From contig CP136063.1 of assembly GCA_032622095.1 (NCBI GenBank), positions 64,987,897 to 65,051,896 on the forward strand: DNA of 64,000 bases, written 5' to 3'. Both the position numbers and the translations under genes were made by a program. The DNA comes from Siphonodentalium dalli (Eukaryota > Mollusca > Scaphopoda > Gadilida > Siphonodentaliidae). The notes beneath the pieces are model-generated. The model had not been told where the DNA came from, ran no database searches, and saw only the letters and a program-made list of their open reading frames with translations. This document shows positions 1 through 11,746 of the stretch, one piece after another; positions within the stretch are counted from its first letter, which is position 1; the number at the start of each line of letters is the position of its first letter.

Positions 1-214
1 ACGACGCGACAAACCGCTTGCTGCACTCGCCGCAGCTTTGAGTTATATCACCAGTGAAGTATATCCTGCCGCGGTCCGTTAGGTCATAACATATGCTACC
101 ATGATGTTCCAATCACAAGCGAAGAATCTAAGAATGGTGTCTTTTCGTGTGTTCATTTAAATCGGATGAAGAGCCAAATTTTGTCACAACTTTTGCTTGT
201 CACAGACGTCGCAG
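1..214 (-). pseudogene. decayed zinc-finger tail downstream of the first ZF gene
   Basis: Past the stop codon of the zinc-finger gene at 215-1456, the minus strand still reads as finger pieces, but in changing frames. About 238-196 gives TGEKPYNCDVCDK one frame off the CDS, about 181-132 gives GSSSDLNEHTKRHH, and 40-3 gives CGECSKRFVAS. Stops and frame changes lie between them. I read this as former extra C-terminal fingers of the KRFVSSS type, now lost by frameshift. The array runs off the window's left edge, so a further functional segment beyond base 1 cannot be excluded. Confidence 0.7.
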
Positions 215-1456
215 TTATAAGGTTTCTCCCCGGTGTCGTCTCTCGCCCGTGTGAACTCTCCGGGTGTGGTCAGTTAGCACACTCGAAGAAACAAATCGCT
301 TGTCACACACGTTGCAGCTATAAGGTTTCTCCCCGGTGTGATTTCTCCTGGTGTGGTCAGTTAGCTCACTCGAAGAAACGAATCTCTTGTCACATTCAGA
401 GCATTTATGAGGTTTCTCGCCCGTGTGAAACCTCCGGATGTGGTCATTCAGGGCACTGGAGGTTGTACATGATTTACTGCATTGCTGACATTTATATGGT
501 TTGACTCCACTATGTGTTCTTAGGTGTTCAGTTAGCTGACTCTGCTGAGCGAATCCTTTACAACAAATATCACACGTGAACGGCGTCTCTCCTGTATGGG
601 TTCTTATGTGTGATTTTAGAGTACTACTTTGGATGAATCCTTTCTCACAAATATCACATTTAAATGGGCGATCTCCCTTATGGATCCTCTTGTGCACCAG
701 CAGTCCGCTAGATTGGGTAAATGACTTGTCACACTCTGTGCACTGATAGGATCGAATCCCTGAATGGATCCTCATGTGATATGTTAGAACGTTCTGTGAT
801 CGGAATCTCTTCCCACAAATATCACACTTAAGCGGCGTCTCTCCCGTGTGTATCATCACGTGTGTTGTCAATTCACGCCGCTCATGGAATCCCTTTTGGC
901 AAATATCACATTTCATTGGGAAATTTCCCGTATGTGTCCTTTTGTGTCGACTCAGATGAGTAGCCGTAGTGTAAGACTTTCCACAGTCTGCACATTCGTA
1001 CGGTCTCATACCCGTATGGATTTTCATGTGTCTCTTCAAATTAGCAGCGGTGGTCAAACATTTGTTACATTCAGTACAACTATGACTGGGGCGTTGTTCC
1101 GCACTTTCGTGTATCCGTTTATGGCTGTTCCTGCCGCTCTGATTACCGAAGGTTTTTCCGCACACGTCACACGCAAAAGGCTTCTCTCCTGTGTGGATCC
1201 GCATGTGTGCTTTCAGTTTAGATGACTCCGCGAATCCTTTAAGACAGACATCACACTGGTGTGGTTTCTCTCCCGAGTGAATCATCAAATGTGATTTAAG
1301 CTTACTGGCCTGTGTGAACATCTTAAGACAGACATAACACTGGTGTGGTTTCTCTCCCGAGTGAATCATCAAATGTGATTTAAGCGTACTGGCCTGTGTG
1401 AACACCTTAAGACATATATCACACTGGTGTCGCCTTGCTCGGGTTTGGACGGACAT
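215..1456 (-). CDS. poly-C2H2 zinc-finger protein, 413 aa, 14 fingers (paralogue 1)
   Basis: A nuclear DNA-binding protein is expected from the family. The protein is almost entirely C2H2 fingers (C-x2-C-x12-H-x3-4-H) joined by TGEKP-like linkers (SGEKPH, TGETPF, TGNFP, SGIRS). I chose the ATG at 1456 (MSVQTRARR) because the in-frame extension upstream has no ATG and the same Met starts the paralogue at 61130. Fingers 1 and 2 are near-identical copies (VFTQASTLKSH / MFTQASKLKSH). Finger 4 has an unusual linker (ESAEQRPSH), and finger 5 has Leu in place of the core Phe. Fingers 13-14 are the KRFVSSSxLTDH type, which has expanded in both paralogues. No KRAB, BTB, ZAD or SCAN domain is visible, so an effector domain, if any, would need an upstream exon. 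The frame ends abnormally (TGERRHRGETL) through a frameshift. The gene is intronless over this stretch. Sure of the family; the target is unknown. Confidence 0.88.
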   Translation of the reverse strand: MSVQTRARRHQCDICLKVFTQASTLKSHLMIHSGEKPHQCYVCLKMFTQASKLKSHLMIHSGEKPHQCDVCLKGFAESSKLKAHMRIHTGEKPFACDVCGKTFGNQSGRNSHKRIHESAEQRPSHSCTECNKCLTTAANLKRHMKIHTGMRPYECADCGKSYTTATHLSRHKRTHTGNFPMKCDICQKGFHERRELTTHVMIHTGETPLKCDICGKRFRSQNVLTYHMRIHSGIRSYQCTECDKSFTQSSGLLVHKRIHKGDRPFKCDICEKGFIQSSTLKSHIRTHTGETPFTCDICCKGFAQQSQLTEHLRTHSGVKPYKCQQCSKSCTTSSALNDHIRRFHTGEKPHKCSECDKRFVSSSELTDHTRRNHTGEKPYSCNVCDKRFVSSSVLTDHTRRVHTGERRHRGETL

Positions 1457-1854
1457 CGTGTGTAATTTTAGTACAATAATGATCCCTGTATGCCACACTG
1501 TGGCCGCCACTCATACAGGTTATATAGCTTTAACGTCAACTTCCCAAAAAAACGCACCACAAGCTATTATACTTTGAACAACAAAGAAACCCTTTAGTAA
1601 TATATCCATACAGGTGCCGTTAGTCGAAACTCAGTCAGCTTTTTTTTGTCGTCTGCAGCTTACTAATAACGAATAATCGAAGTGTTGTCCTTCCCTTCGC
1701 TCACTGCAGTTGTGTGGTACTTATGTGTATTTTCTCGAGATAATTTGGCGAATACATCAGCAATGCAATTGGCCCATTAACCACCCATAGGACAGCCTGA
1801 TCACGAGATGTGTTCGGGTATCTGAAACAAAAGAAAACTACAGATGACTACATT
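1457..1854 (-). other. 5' flank of ZF paralogue 1, shared with paralogue 2
   Basis: No coding capacity was recognised. The stretch aligns by eye with 61131-61507: the TATAGCTTTAACGTC block, the GAACAACAAAGAAA block, AGGTGCCGTTAGTCGAAACTC and TGATCACGAGATGTGTTCGG occur in the same order in both. It is therefore part of the duplicated ZF module and should hold the promoter and 5' UTR. I cannot point to a specific promoter element. Confidence 0.6.
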
Positions 1855-4697
1855 GTGCTATATATAGGCCCACGAGCAGCATATGTCACCAACAACCCAC
1901 CCCATTGTATCGAGAAAGATAACATAATAATAGGCACACGAGCAGCATATGTCACTAACAACCCACCCCATTGTACCGAGAAAGATAACATAATAATAAA
2001 CATATGTCACCAACAACCCACCCCATTGTATCGAGAAAGATAACATAATAATAGGCCCACGAGCAGCATGTCACTAACAACCCACCCCATTGTACCGAGA
2101 AAGATAACATAATAATAAACATATGTCACCAACAACCCACCCCATTGTATCGAGAAAGATAACATAATAATAGGCCCACGAGCAGCATGTCACTAACAAC
2201 CCACCCCATTGTACCGAGAAAGATAACATAATAATAAACATATGTCACCAACAACCCACCCCATTGTATCGAGAAAGATAACATAATAATAGGCCCACGA
2301 GCAGCATGTCACTAACAACCCACCTCACTGTACCGAGAAAGATAACATAATAATAAACATATATCACCAACAACCCACCCCATTGTACCGAGAAAGATAG
2401 CATAATAATAAACATCGCTAACAACCCACCCCATTGTACAGAGAAAGATAACATAATAATATGCCCACGAGCAGCATATGTCACTAACAACCCGCCCATT
2501 GTAACGAGAAAGATAACATAATAATAAACAGCGCTAACAACCCACACCATTGTACCGCGAAAGATAACATAATAATAGGCCCACGAGCAGCATATGTCAC
2601 CAACAACCCGCCCCATTGTAACGAGAAAGATAACATAATAATAAACGGCGCAAAAAACCCACACCATTGTGCCGCGAAAGATAACATAATAATAGGCTCA
2701 CGAGCAGCATATGTCACTAACAACCCACCCCATTGTACCGAGAAATATAACATAATAATAAACAGCGCTAACAAACCACACCATTGTACCGCGAAAGATA
2801 ACATAATAATAGGCCCACGAGCAGCATATGTCACTAACAACCCGCCCCATTGTAACGAGAAAGATAACATAATAATAAACAGCACTAACAACCCACACCA
2901 TTGTACCGCGAAAGATAACATAATAATAAACATATGTCACCAACAACCCACCCCATTGTATCGAGAAAGATAACATAATAATAGGCCCACGAGCAGCATG
3001 TCACTAACAACCCACCCACTGTACCGAGAAAGATAACATAATAATAATAAACAGCGCTAACAACCCACTCCATTGTACCGCGAAAGATAACATAATAATA
3101 AACATATGTCACTAACAACCCACCACATTGTACCGAGAAATATAACATAATAATAAACAGCGCTAACAACCCACCCCATTGTAACGAGAAAGATAACATA
3201 ATAATAAACAGCGCTAACAACCCACACCATTGTACCGCGAAAGATAACATAATAATAAACAGCGCTAACAACCCACCCCATTGTACCGAGAAAGATAACA
3301 TAATAATAAATAGCGCTAACAACCCACCCCATTGTACCGAGAAAGATAACATAATAATAAACAGCGTTAACAACCCACCCCATTATACAGAGAAAGATAA
3401 CATAATAATAGGCCCACGAGCAGCATATGTCACTAACAACTCACCCCATTGTACCGAGAAAGATAACATAATAATAGGCACACGAGCAGCATGTGTCACT
3501 AACAACCCACCTCATTGTACCGAGAAAGATAGCATAATAATAAACAGCGCTAACAACCCACCCCATTGTACAGAGAAAGATAACATAATAATAGGCCCAC
3601 GAGCAGCATGTCACTAACAACCCACCCACTGTACCGAGAAAGATAACATAATAATAATAAACAGCGCTAACAACCCACACCATTGTACCGCGAAAGATAA
3701 CATAATAATAAACATATGTCACTAACAACCCACCACATTGTACCGAGAAATATAACATAATAATAAACAGCGCTAACAACCCACCCCATTGTAACGAGAA
3801 AGATAATATAATAATAAACAGCGCTAACAACCCACACCATTTTACCGCGAAAGATAACATAATAATAAACAGCGCTAACAACCCACCCCATTGTACCGAG
3901 AAAGATAACATAATAATAAATAGCGCTAACAACCCACCCCATTGTACCGAGAAAGATAACATAATAATAAACAGCGTTAACAACCCACCCCATTATACAG
4001 AGAAAGATAACATAATAATAGGCCCACGAGCAGCATATGTCACTAACAACTCACCCCATTGTACCGAGAAAGATAACATAATAATAGGCCCACGAGCAGC
4101 ATGTGTCACTAACAACCCACCTCATTGTACCGAGAAAGATAACATAATAATAAACACCAATAACAACACACCCCATTGTACCGAGAGAGATAACATAATA
4201 ATAAACAGCGCTAACAACCCACCCCATTATACAGAGAAAGATAACATAATAATAGGCCCACGAGCAGCATATGTCACTAACAACTCACCCCATTGTACCG
4301 AGAAAGATAACATAATAATAGGCCCACGAGCAGCATGTGTCACTAACAACCCACCTCATTGTACCGAGAAAGATAACATAATAATAAACACCAATAACAA
4401 CACACCCCATTGTACCGAGAGAGATAACATAATAATAAACAGCACTAACAACCCACCCCATTGTACCGAGAGAGATAACATAATAATAAACAGCACTAAC
4501 AACCCACCCCATTGTACCGAGAAAGATAACATAATAATAAACAACACTAACAACCCACCCGATTGTACCGAGAAAGATAACATAATAATAGGCACACGAG
4601 CAGCATATGTCACCAACAACCCGCCCCATTGTTCCGAGAAAGATAACATGACAATAATAAACAGCGCTAACAACCCACCCCATTGTACCGAGAACAA
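1855..4697. repeat. satellite array, 51-66 bp units with higher-order periods
   Basis: About 50 head-to-tail units share the core CATTGTACCGAGAAAGATAA plus CATAATAATA. They alternate between a short variant (AAACAGCGCTAACAACCC, 51 bp), a 55-bp variant (AAACATATGTCAC) and a 64-66 bp variant (GGCCCACGAGCAGCATATG). Higher-order periods are visible: 119 bp at 2024-2381, 610 bp (3001-3610 repeated at 3611) and 234 bp (4021 repeated at 4255). All frames stay largely open because the units lack stops, which produces long spurious ORFs. The array begins about 400 bp upstream of ZF paralogue 1. The same satellite lies upstream of paralogue 2. Confidence 0.95.
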
Positions 4698-4715
4698 AAC
4701 TACAGATGACCACAT

Positions 4716-4919
4716 ATGCATCAGTTTGCTCATTTCTGCGCATTTCCTCTGAAATCCGAATGGAATTGCATTACAAAAACCGCGATTAACGATAAATATG
4801 AACAGAAATGGACAGAAAGAACAAATGGTGACACTTCATTTGCGCGGTTTCGAGAAATTCAACCAAACCCTACTATGTGTCACCTGTGGAAAGCATGTCG
4901 TAATAGTCAGGTCTGTAAA
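4716..4919 (+). pseudogene. CR1-like LINE ORF2 fragment, upstream part
   Basis: The frame reads EQKWTERTNG, then SFARFREIQPN and LWKACRNSQVCK. It matches the stretch that lies between the RT thumb and the zinc-binding tail of CR1/L2-type LINEs (W..R...D..F..F..I....LWK). The matching downstream tail is at 9770-10202, on the far side of the inverted-repeat element that begins at 4920. The two are therefore parts of one LINE copy split by an insertion. The left end abuts the satellite array. Family assignment is by remembered pattern; no search was run. Confidence 0.6.
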
Positions 4920-6178
4920 AGGTTTGACCTAGAAGAAATTTGAACTAAGTTGGTTTGTATACCATTTTGAAGAGGAATATATCCTCTATAACATATCCAA
5001 AATCGGCTAAAACCAACCTTGAGCATTTTTGTAATTAAAGATGGCGTCCAAGATGGCTGCCATTTCCGTTAAGTTAGTTTGATGCAATTATAGTGAGAAA
5101 ATCTTGTCATATATATACACATGTATATATATTTGTAAAGCTAAGACACAACGCCACCTTTCTGTGCCAAAATTGGAATTCCCCGTCCAAGATGGCGACC
5201 GGAATTAAAATATTTTACGTTTTTTACTAGTATTTTTAAGATAAGTTTCTGCTGTTTTGAACTGGTTGAGAATTGTGACTTTGTTTTGTATTTGGCATGT
5301 TAAATGACCTTTGAAGCAATGAAATATGCCATCCATGGGGTCCCAACCCGTTCCGATCATTCAAAAATTCGATTTTTACAGAACGCGGTATAACATATCA
5401 CAAAATATCACCATTGGGATTCTAGTCATATTTCATCACGAAATAGGAAGAACTGCGCAATGTAAATGATGCTTTCTATTTTTATGGATATTCCAACTCA
5501 AATTTACAAAAATTGTCACTTTGGCTCAAAATGGCTGCCAAAATGGCAACCGATATATGAAAAATGTTAAATATTGCCCCAGCGTACTATGCAACTAATT
5601 ACAAGTTGTGGTTTACACACACAATTGACGATTCTGTCTTATAAGTATTTCATACTAACATTTCTGATTCATATTGGTTAATTGTTACTATTTTAACCAC
5701 TGAAATCACAATAATTAATCGAATTTTTATGTCACAAACTTGACATCAAAATCGGCAAAAATTCACTATTCAGGTTTGAACCATTTTTTAAAAGTAAAAT
5801 GGAACTATCTTTGGTATCAACTGCGTTTATTGTTTTGATATGTGCTAACTGTGTCACACTGATGTATTTTAGACAATATTGCTGAAGATGGCTTGCAAAA
5901 TGGCAACCAAATTTGGTAAAATGTTGACTTGTCACATATATTCCGAACATTATTCACTGTTGTCCAGAAAAGGTAGCAGATTGTGACTCACTTGGTGATT
6001 AAACATGCTACTTAGTCAACTAAATGTTCTACTCTGGTTGTCCCAGTATCTTAAGAGGCATGCAAAGTTAATTTACGGGATGCAGTATGGATTTTGCCGA
6101 AAAAAGGATTCTGTCCATGTTTTTTTAAACTGAAATGGGCAGAACGTTGAAACGGAACTGAGAGGGATCTTAGTATGT
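4920..6178 (+). repeat. left inverted arm of the 4.85-kb element
   Basis: Matches the reverse complement of 8521-9768 throughout. Examples are TTTGATGCAATTATAG, TTTGTAAAGCTAAGACA, the AAAATGGCTGCCAAAATGG stretch, GGATGCAGTATGGATTTT and GGGCAGAACGTTGAAACGG. Substitutions and small indels are scattered along the arm, so it is not recent. Non-coding. Confidence 0.85.
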
Positions 6179-8520
6179 GGATACTCTGGCCCATTATAAT
6201 CAACATTGATCAACTTAATACAGTGTGTGTGTGTCTGTTGAGTGTATGGCTACAGGTGAGGTGAGTATGTATACTGTTATTGTATTCACGAAAGATATGA
6301 ATAGTTATACAATGTGTGATTATATGGTCATGTATATGGGGTGTCCATTGGTAAATAAGGAGTAGCGTATTGCCATGTGTGAGGTGAACATGCATGTATA
6401 CAGGGAGTGACTGTGTGTTCATGGGTGGGATGTACAGGTGTACATTGGGTGGCTGTATTGTCATGGGTGGGTGTATATGTATACACGGGTTGGCTGTATG
6501 GTAATGGATGGGGTGTGTGGATATCTATGGAGTGGTTGTGTGGTTATGGGCAATGTGTATTTGTGTACATGGAATGACTGCAGGGTCAATGTTGTTGAAG
6601 TGTATATGCATACCTGAAGTATAGTTTTATGGTAATTGGCGGGCTTGTGTATATAGAGTGACAACATGGTTATGGGTGGGATGTACATGTTTATCTGCCA
6701 TGGTTGTATTGCCATTGGTGTGTGTGCCGGTATACAGTGAATAGCTAAATTCTGCTCATGGATGGGATGTGTACGAATACAGCGAATGGCTGAATTGTAA
6801 TGGTTGAGCTGTATTTGCAAGTCTGAAGCATACGAATGGCCGTGTCTGCGGGGTATAGGTATATCTAGAAGGACTGTATGGTAATTGATGAGGTATATAC
6901 ACCTGGAGTGACTATTGTCATGGGTTAACCAATACAGAAAACCAACTAATACAGGTAATTACAGGCTAACATATACACGTAAGTGGGTGTCTGTCAAGGT
7001 GACACATATGTCCGCGTCAACGAAAATCACACCTAGTCCTCGGGAATGACAATAACAAGTCAGAATGGAGCACTGACTGGCGGACCATAAGGCCTTTCCG
7101 TTTGTCAACATAAGTATAGTGAAATAAATAATGTCATACATTCTACCCGTCATATAATTTCCCCACACAATGAAGGTGGTACATAAATGTATGGATGTCA
7201 AAAGAAAGGGGAGGATGTCTGTTAGGCATATTACAGAATACTCGAGGCTAAAGATATAATGACCAAGATCCCAATATCTCGCAGACAAATTGATCCCCGT
7301 TTTAATGACATGAATGTTGAGGTGGAAGCTGGGTCCTGGAGCAGTTTAATGGAATTTTGAAATGTTTTAGAACGTACCCACAAAAACTAAATTTTATTTT
7401 ATGCCAAAAGTAGAGTTTAAACATTTTTGGAAATACTCCCAATGAGTAGAAAAGATGCCAAAATGTTTGGGTAATATCATCATCAGTTGCAGATCGCTGA
7501 CTATGTGCCATACTAAGCAAATATCACATTACGTTTCGACTCGTTACATGCAAGACGCGAGCCCTCGTATATCTTGGGTGGCTATATGGCCATGATGTGG
7601 CCAATATGTATATAGGGAGTGCCAGTGTGGTACAATTAATGGTGGGGTGAATTGGTATACAAGGAGTGACTATATGATCATGAGGGTGGTTTATGAGTAT
7701 ACAGCGAGAGGCTGAATTGTCATGGTGCGGTCTATATGCACGTATGGAGTGTATGAATGGCCGTGTGCGTGGTGCGGGACATTAGTATATCTAGAAGGAC
7801 TGTAACGCCATTGGTGAGGTTTATATATATAATATATATACCGGTAGTGACTCAATGGTTTTGGGTTGGGTGTATATGTATATCTTGAGTGGCTATATGA
7901 CCATGATTGTCGCAAATATATATATATACAGGGAGTGACTGTATCACCCATGGTGAGGCAAGTATGTATACAGGAAGTAATGTATGACCATGAATGTGAC
8001 GCAAATATATACCGATAATGACTATGTGGCAAATATATACATATACATGGAGTGACTGTATTGCCAATGGTGAGGCGAATAGGTATACAAGATGTTACTG
8101 TATGTTCATGACTGTTGTGAATATGTATACATGTCGTGAATATATGGTCATGGGTTAGGTGTAGGAGTATACCTGGTGTGCCTGCATGTTTACTCACGGC
8201 AATATGACCATGTGTTGGGTGTATGTGCATACCAATGTGTGGCTGTATAATAGTGGGTGAGGTGTATAAAGTGAGTGCCATATGTTCATTTATGTAGTGT
8301 TCGTGTATATATGGAGGGACTGCATGGTCATGTGTGAGCTGCACTGGTGTACCTTTGGGTGACTATCGATTTCCTATCGTTATAACTAAGGGTATGTTAA
8401 CCGATACAGAGATAATATAAGAGTATCTCCACCTTGCGTTTGGTATGCAATAAGAAGGAAACTGTTTTCATGACAATATTTTATAAGTTAATAAATTTTG
8501 TTGCAAATGGGTCAGAGTAG
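6179..8520. repeat. spacer of the element: degenerate TG/TA-rich minisatellite
   Basis: 6200-6950 and 7560-8360 are strongly diverged 40-55 bp repeats of the form GTGACTGTATGGTCATGG followed by GTGAGGTGTATATGTATAC. 6960-7560 between them is unique, with no recognisable gene. The minus-strand reading of up to 217 codons at 7691-8344 (repeated ..THDH.. and ..YTYTP.. patterns) is an artefact of the repeat. Confidence 0.75.
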
Positions 8521-9768
8521 CTACATAATAGGATCCCTCTCATTTCCGTTTCAACGTTCTGCCCATTTCCGTTCAAAAACAGACAGAATCCCTAAAGAAG
8601 TTTGCGGCAAAAATCCATACTGCATCCCTTAAAATGATTTGTCATGCCTCATAATGTACTGACACAAGCAGCATATGGCATTTAATTGTCAGTTGAATCA
8701 GTAGCATATTTAATAACCAAGTGAGGCACAATTTGCAACCTTTTCGGAACAGCTTAGAATAATGTTCTGAATAAATGTGACAAATCAACTTTTTACCAAA
8801 TTTGGTTGCCATTTTGCAACCCATCTTGAGTAATTTTGTCTAAAACACATCAGTGTCACACATTTAAGATAGACCAAAAATATAAAGCACATTTGATACC
8901 AAAGATAGTTCCATCTTACTTGACAAAATGGTGCAAATTTTGATAAAAAAATCCCATGATTCTGGTAATTTCAGTGGTTGAAATAGTAAAAATTAATCAA
9001 GGTGCATCAGAAATGTTAGTATTCAATGTATATAAGACAGAATAGTCACATTTATACAACAACCACAACTTATAAACGGTTGCACGGCACGCTGGTGCAA
9101 TATTTACCAATTTTCATATTTTGGCAGCCATTTTGGCAGCCATTTTGAGCCAAAATGACAATTTTGATACCATTGAGTCGTAATATCTATATGAAATAGA
9201 ATGCACCACTTACATTGTACAGTCCTTCCAATTTCTTGATGAAATATGACTATAATCCCAATGGTGATTTTTTTTTTGTGTGAAATGTTATACCGCGTTC
9301 TGTAAACTCGATTTTTTGAATGATCGGATGGGGTGGGGACCCCACTGATGGCATATTTTATTTCCCAAATAGCCAGTTAAGATGCTAAATACAACATAAA
9401 GTCATAATTCTCAACCAGTTCCAAACAGCAGAAACTTATCTTAAAGATATCAGTAAAAAAACGTAACATTTTCCACTTTCGGTCGCCATTTTGGCTACCA
9501 TGTTGGGCGGTGAGTTCCAATTTTTACATAACAAGGTGGCGTTATGTCTTAGCTTTACAAATATGTATACATATGTATACATGTGACAAAATATTATCCC
9601 TATAATTGCATCAAATTGCAACAAACTGACTTAACTGACTTAGCTATATTGAATTACAGAAAATACTCAAAGCGGATTTTTGCCGATTTTGGATATGTTA
9701 TAGAGGATATCTTCCTCTTCAAAATGATATATAAACCAACTTAGTTCGAATTTATTCTAGGTTGACCC
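8521..9768 (-). repeat. right inverted arm of the 4.85-kb element
   Basis: Inverted partner of 4920-6178. The inner end carries CCGTTTCAACGTTCTGCCC and ATCCATACTGCATCCC. The outer end carries GGATATGTTATAGAGGATAT and AACCAACTTAGTTCGAA. Non-coding. Confidence 0.85.
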
Positions 9769-9769
9769 T

Positions 9770-10202
9770 AAAATTTAAGTTTATCGACCAGACTATAAAT
9801 ACCCTATGCATAAGATTGCATTTATCACAGTCGGTCAGCTCATCGCAGGAAGCGTATTCTCTCAACAAAACAAATGTACATTATGCTGCCAGTCACACTC
9901 TGATATTATCGAGCACGCACTTATCTCTTGCAGTAGCCCACTTATGGATTTCCACAGAAACGAAATGTGGTACCAGATGATTGATCGTTTCGGCATACCG
10001 CTATATATTCGTATGGGCCACGAGTCTTCGCAACAGCGACCTCTTATTGCTTCATCTCACACATCTTCTACATGATATATCCACATTTCTTGAGCAAGTT
10101 GAGGACACTTTAGAGTTTACGAGATTCATTGTTCTTCACACAAATTTAATTTGGAGGCGCTATGTCGAACTCTCAGCCACTACGCATGACGGTTTGTGTT
10201 AA
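9770..10202 (+). pseudogene. CR1-like LINE ORF2 C-terminal tail (zinc-binding region), frameshifted
   Basis: The frame from about 9806 reads ITVGQLIAGSVFSQQNKCTL, then CCQSHSDIIEHALISC. This is the C-x2-C...H-x4-C zinc-binding motif found at the C-terminus of CR1/L2-type LINE proteins. It continues RNEMWYQMIDRFGIPLY. A frameshift near 10020 moves the rest (DLLLLHLTHLLHDISTFL ... IWRRYVEL) to a second frame that ends at 10202. It is the downstream half of the fragment at 4716-4919. Clearly dead. Confidence 0.7.
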
Positions 10203-11152
10203 GGGTCAGACGCACGTTTTGCCAAAATTTCCTGGTATTTCAAAATGTATTTTCTCTAAATCTATCAGGAATATCTTTGTGAAATTTTGTACAAGAGATT
10301 ATTGTGGTACCATACATAAGAACCATTGGACATTTGGTTATTATAATCTCATTTACTTTACTTTTATGGCATGAAAAATCTTTAAAATTTCACTGTGTTC
10401 AGGTACCGAAAACTACTGTAAAACAGATTTTTTTCGAAAGTGCATTTCATATATACATGATATCATATCTGAAGATCATGAGAGGAGACTTAATTTTTCT
10501 TGATTCATGAAATTAAATGATTATTTTCATTCAGAAAGACAACTACCATAAGTTATTATTGAGAATTTTCATGCCATGCTTGTTGGTCATTGAAAAATTG
10601 GGCTCAGTTGAGTTCTGGGTCATGGGTTCATAACCAAGTTATATCTGACCACCATATCTCTTAACACTGTGGCCTAATTTGTGTTGATTGCTCCCTGCTT
10701 GAGTGGACAGCACCACATTTGAACATTTGTTTTCATTGGGCTGGCATATTTGTGACTGCTTTATTCTCCATTATAATACATGGGGTATGATGCTATAATA
10801 TGCAATTATAAAGCTAACTCAACATTATGATACAAATGAAGCCTCCTCTCATGGAGTCAAGACAATAAGCTATTTGATGGTTGACATGTTGTTTGAAATT
10901 ATAAATTTTTCTGGCAGTTCTCGGTACCTAAAGGGACAGAAACGAACAAATATTTTCAACCTCTCAAATGTATTAAAATCCATTATAGTTATTGTCTCTT
11001 TATAATTGCTCTGATTCTATATATAATGAAAATTATCATATGTAAAATTCAAGATTTTTCACCAGATAGATCCAGAGAAATTCTTTGATGAAAATTACTT
11101 GCCATTTCTGGCTGGATTTACTGTGATTTATGCAAAACGTGCGTCTCCCCCT
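10203..11152. other. no recognisable gene
   Basis: AT-rich, with only short open frames (70 codons or fewer) that carry no recognisable motif. It may include the 3' UTR of the LINE tail that ends at 10202. No terminal repeats or tandem structure seen. Confidence 0.5.
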
Positions 11153-11746
11153 TAAAGGGGTACTGTACGCCAAATTTTGTTGTTGGTTTTTATAGTCTCC
11201 GAGTCGGAGAATAAGGTAACATTTTTTTCATTATTTGAAAGTCTGTTGAGTACGAAGTAGTGTTACGGATGACAAATTTACCGGAATGCAAAAATACAAA
11301 TTGTCGTTGTCGGGTAATTTTTGTACAGTTTTCAACCAAATGAATCAAATAAAAGTTATATTATATGCATACTAGTCCCATATAATCAATTAAGTTATTG
11401 TATCGTCGTTAGTCAGTGAGTGGCTTGAGTGTTCTCCTCGTATCATCATACTATTATAAGCGATCGTGTGTGCGATCGGTTTAACAATCCAGTATCGCCT
11501 CAATTACATGATTTGATTACGGAAATTCGTAATTTAATTGACGCCATTTTATGGCTCCAGTCATAAATTCAATTTATATCAAATTATTAACTTTTAAATT
11601 ATAAAATTTTAAGATAGCCTATTAACCTGAGCGTTTACAGAATACATCTTCGACTCAAATTACTTATGTTTCTATATATTATCGATATTAGATCGTTGTT
11701 GTCACCGGAAATTTAATGAAAATGGCGTACAGACAGTACCCCTTTA
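11153..11746 (+). mobile_element. MITE with TAAAGGGGTACTGT inverted ends (copy A)
   Basis: Starts TAAAGGGGTACTGT..ACGCC and ends GGCGTAC..ACAGTACCCCTTTA, giving inverted repeats of roughly 20 bp. No coding capacity. A second copy in the opposite orientation lies at 57930-58520 and shares TTTGAAAGTCTGTTGAGTAC, GCTTGAGT.TTCTCCTCGTA and TGGCTCCAG.CATAAA. No certain target-site duplication was seen. Confidence 0.75.

Larger units (their letters stand above)
4920..9768. mobile_element. 4.85-kb element with 1.25-kb inverted arms, inserted in a LINE
   Basis: The two ends are long inverted copies: AGGTTTGACCTAG near 4919 against CTAGGTTGACCCT near 9760, then ACTAAGTTGGTTT and ATATCCTCTATAACATATCC in both. 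No transposase is visible, so it would be non-autonomous. The LINE reading frame that stops at the left end resumes at the right end, which shows insertion. The target-site duplication is obscured by A-rich flanks (TGTAAA / AAAATTT), so the superfamily is open. Confidence 0.75.

Noticed and set aside
166-504. Plus-strand ORFs opposite the ZF genes (also 848-1225, 59705-60262, 60642-60983)
   Set aside because: Antisense shadows of the finger repeats; residues mirror the finger codons.
1855-4697. CRISPR-like appearance of regular direct repeats
   Set aside because: The intervening segments are themselves repeated, not unique spacers, and the DNA is animal nuclear sequence.
1858-4743. Several 60-180 codon ORFs on both strands (YYYVIFLGTMGWVVS-type repeats)
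   Set aside because: They are translations of the satellite units, open in many frames because the units lack stops. No start context, no family.
7691-8344. 217-codon minus-strand ORF
   Set aside because: Repeated His/Thr/Tyr phrases follow the minisatellite period; no domain.
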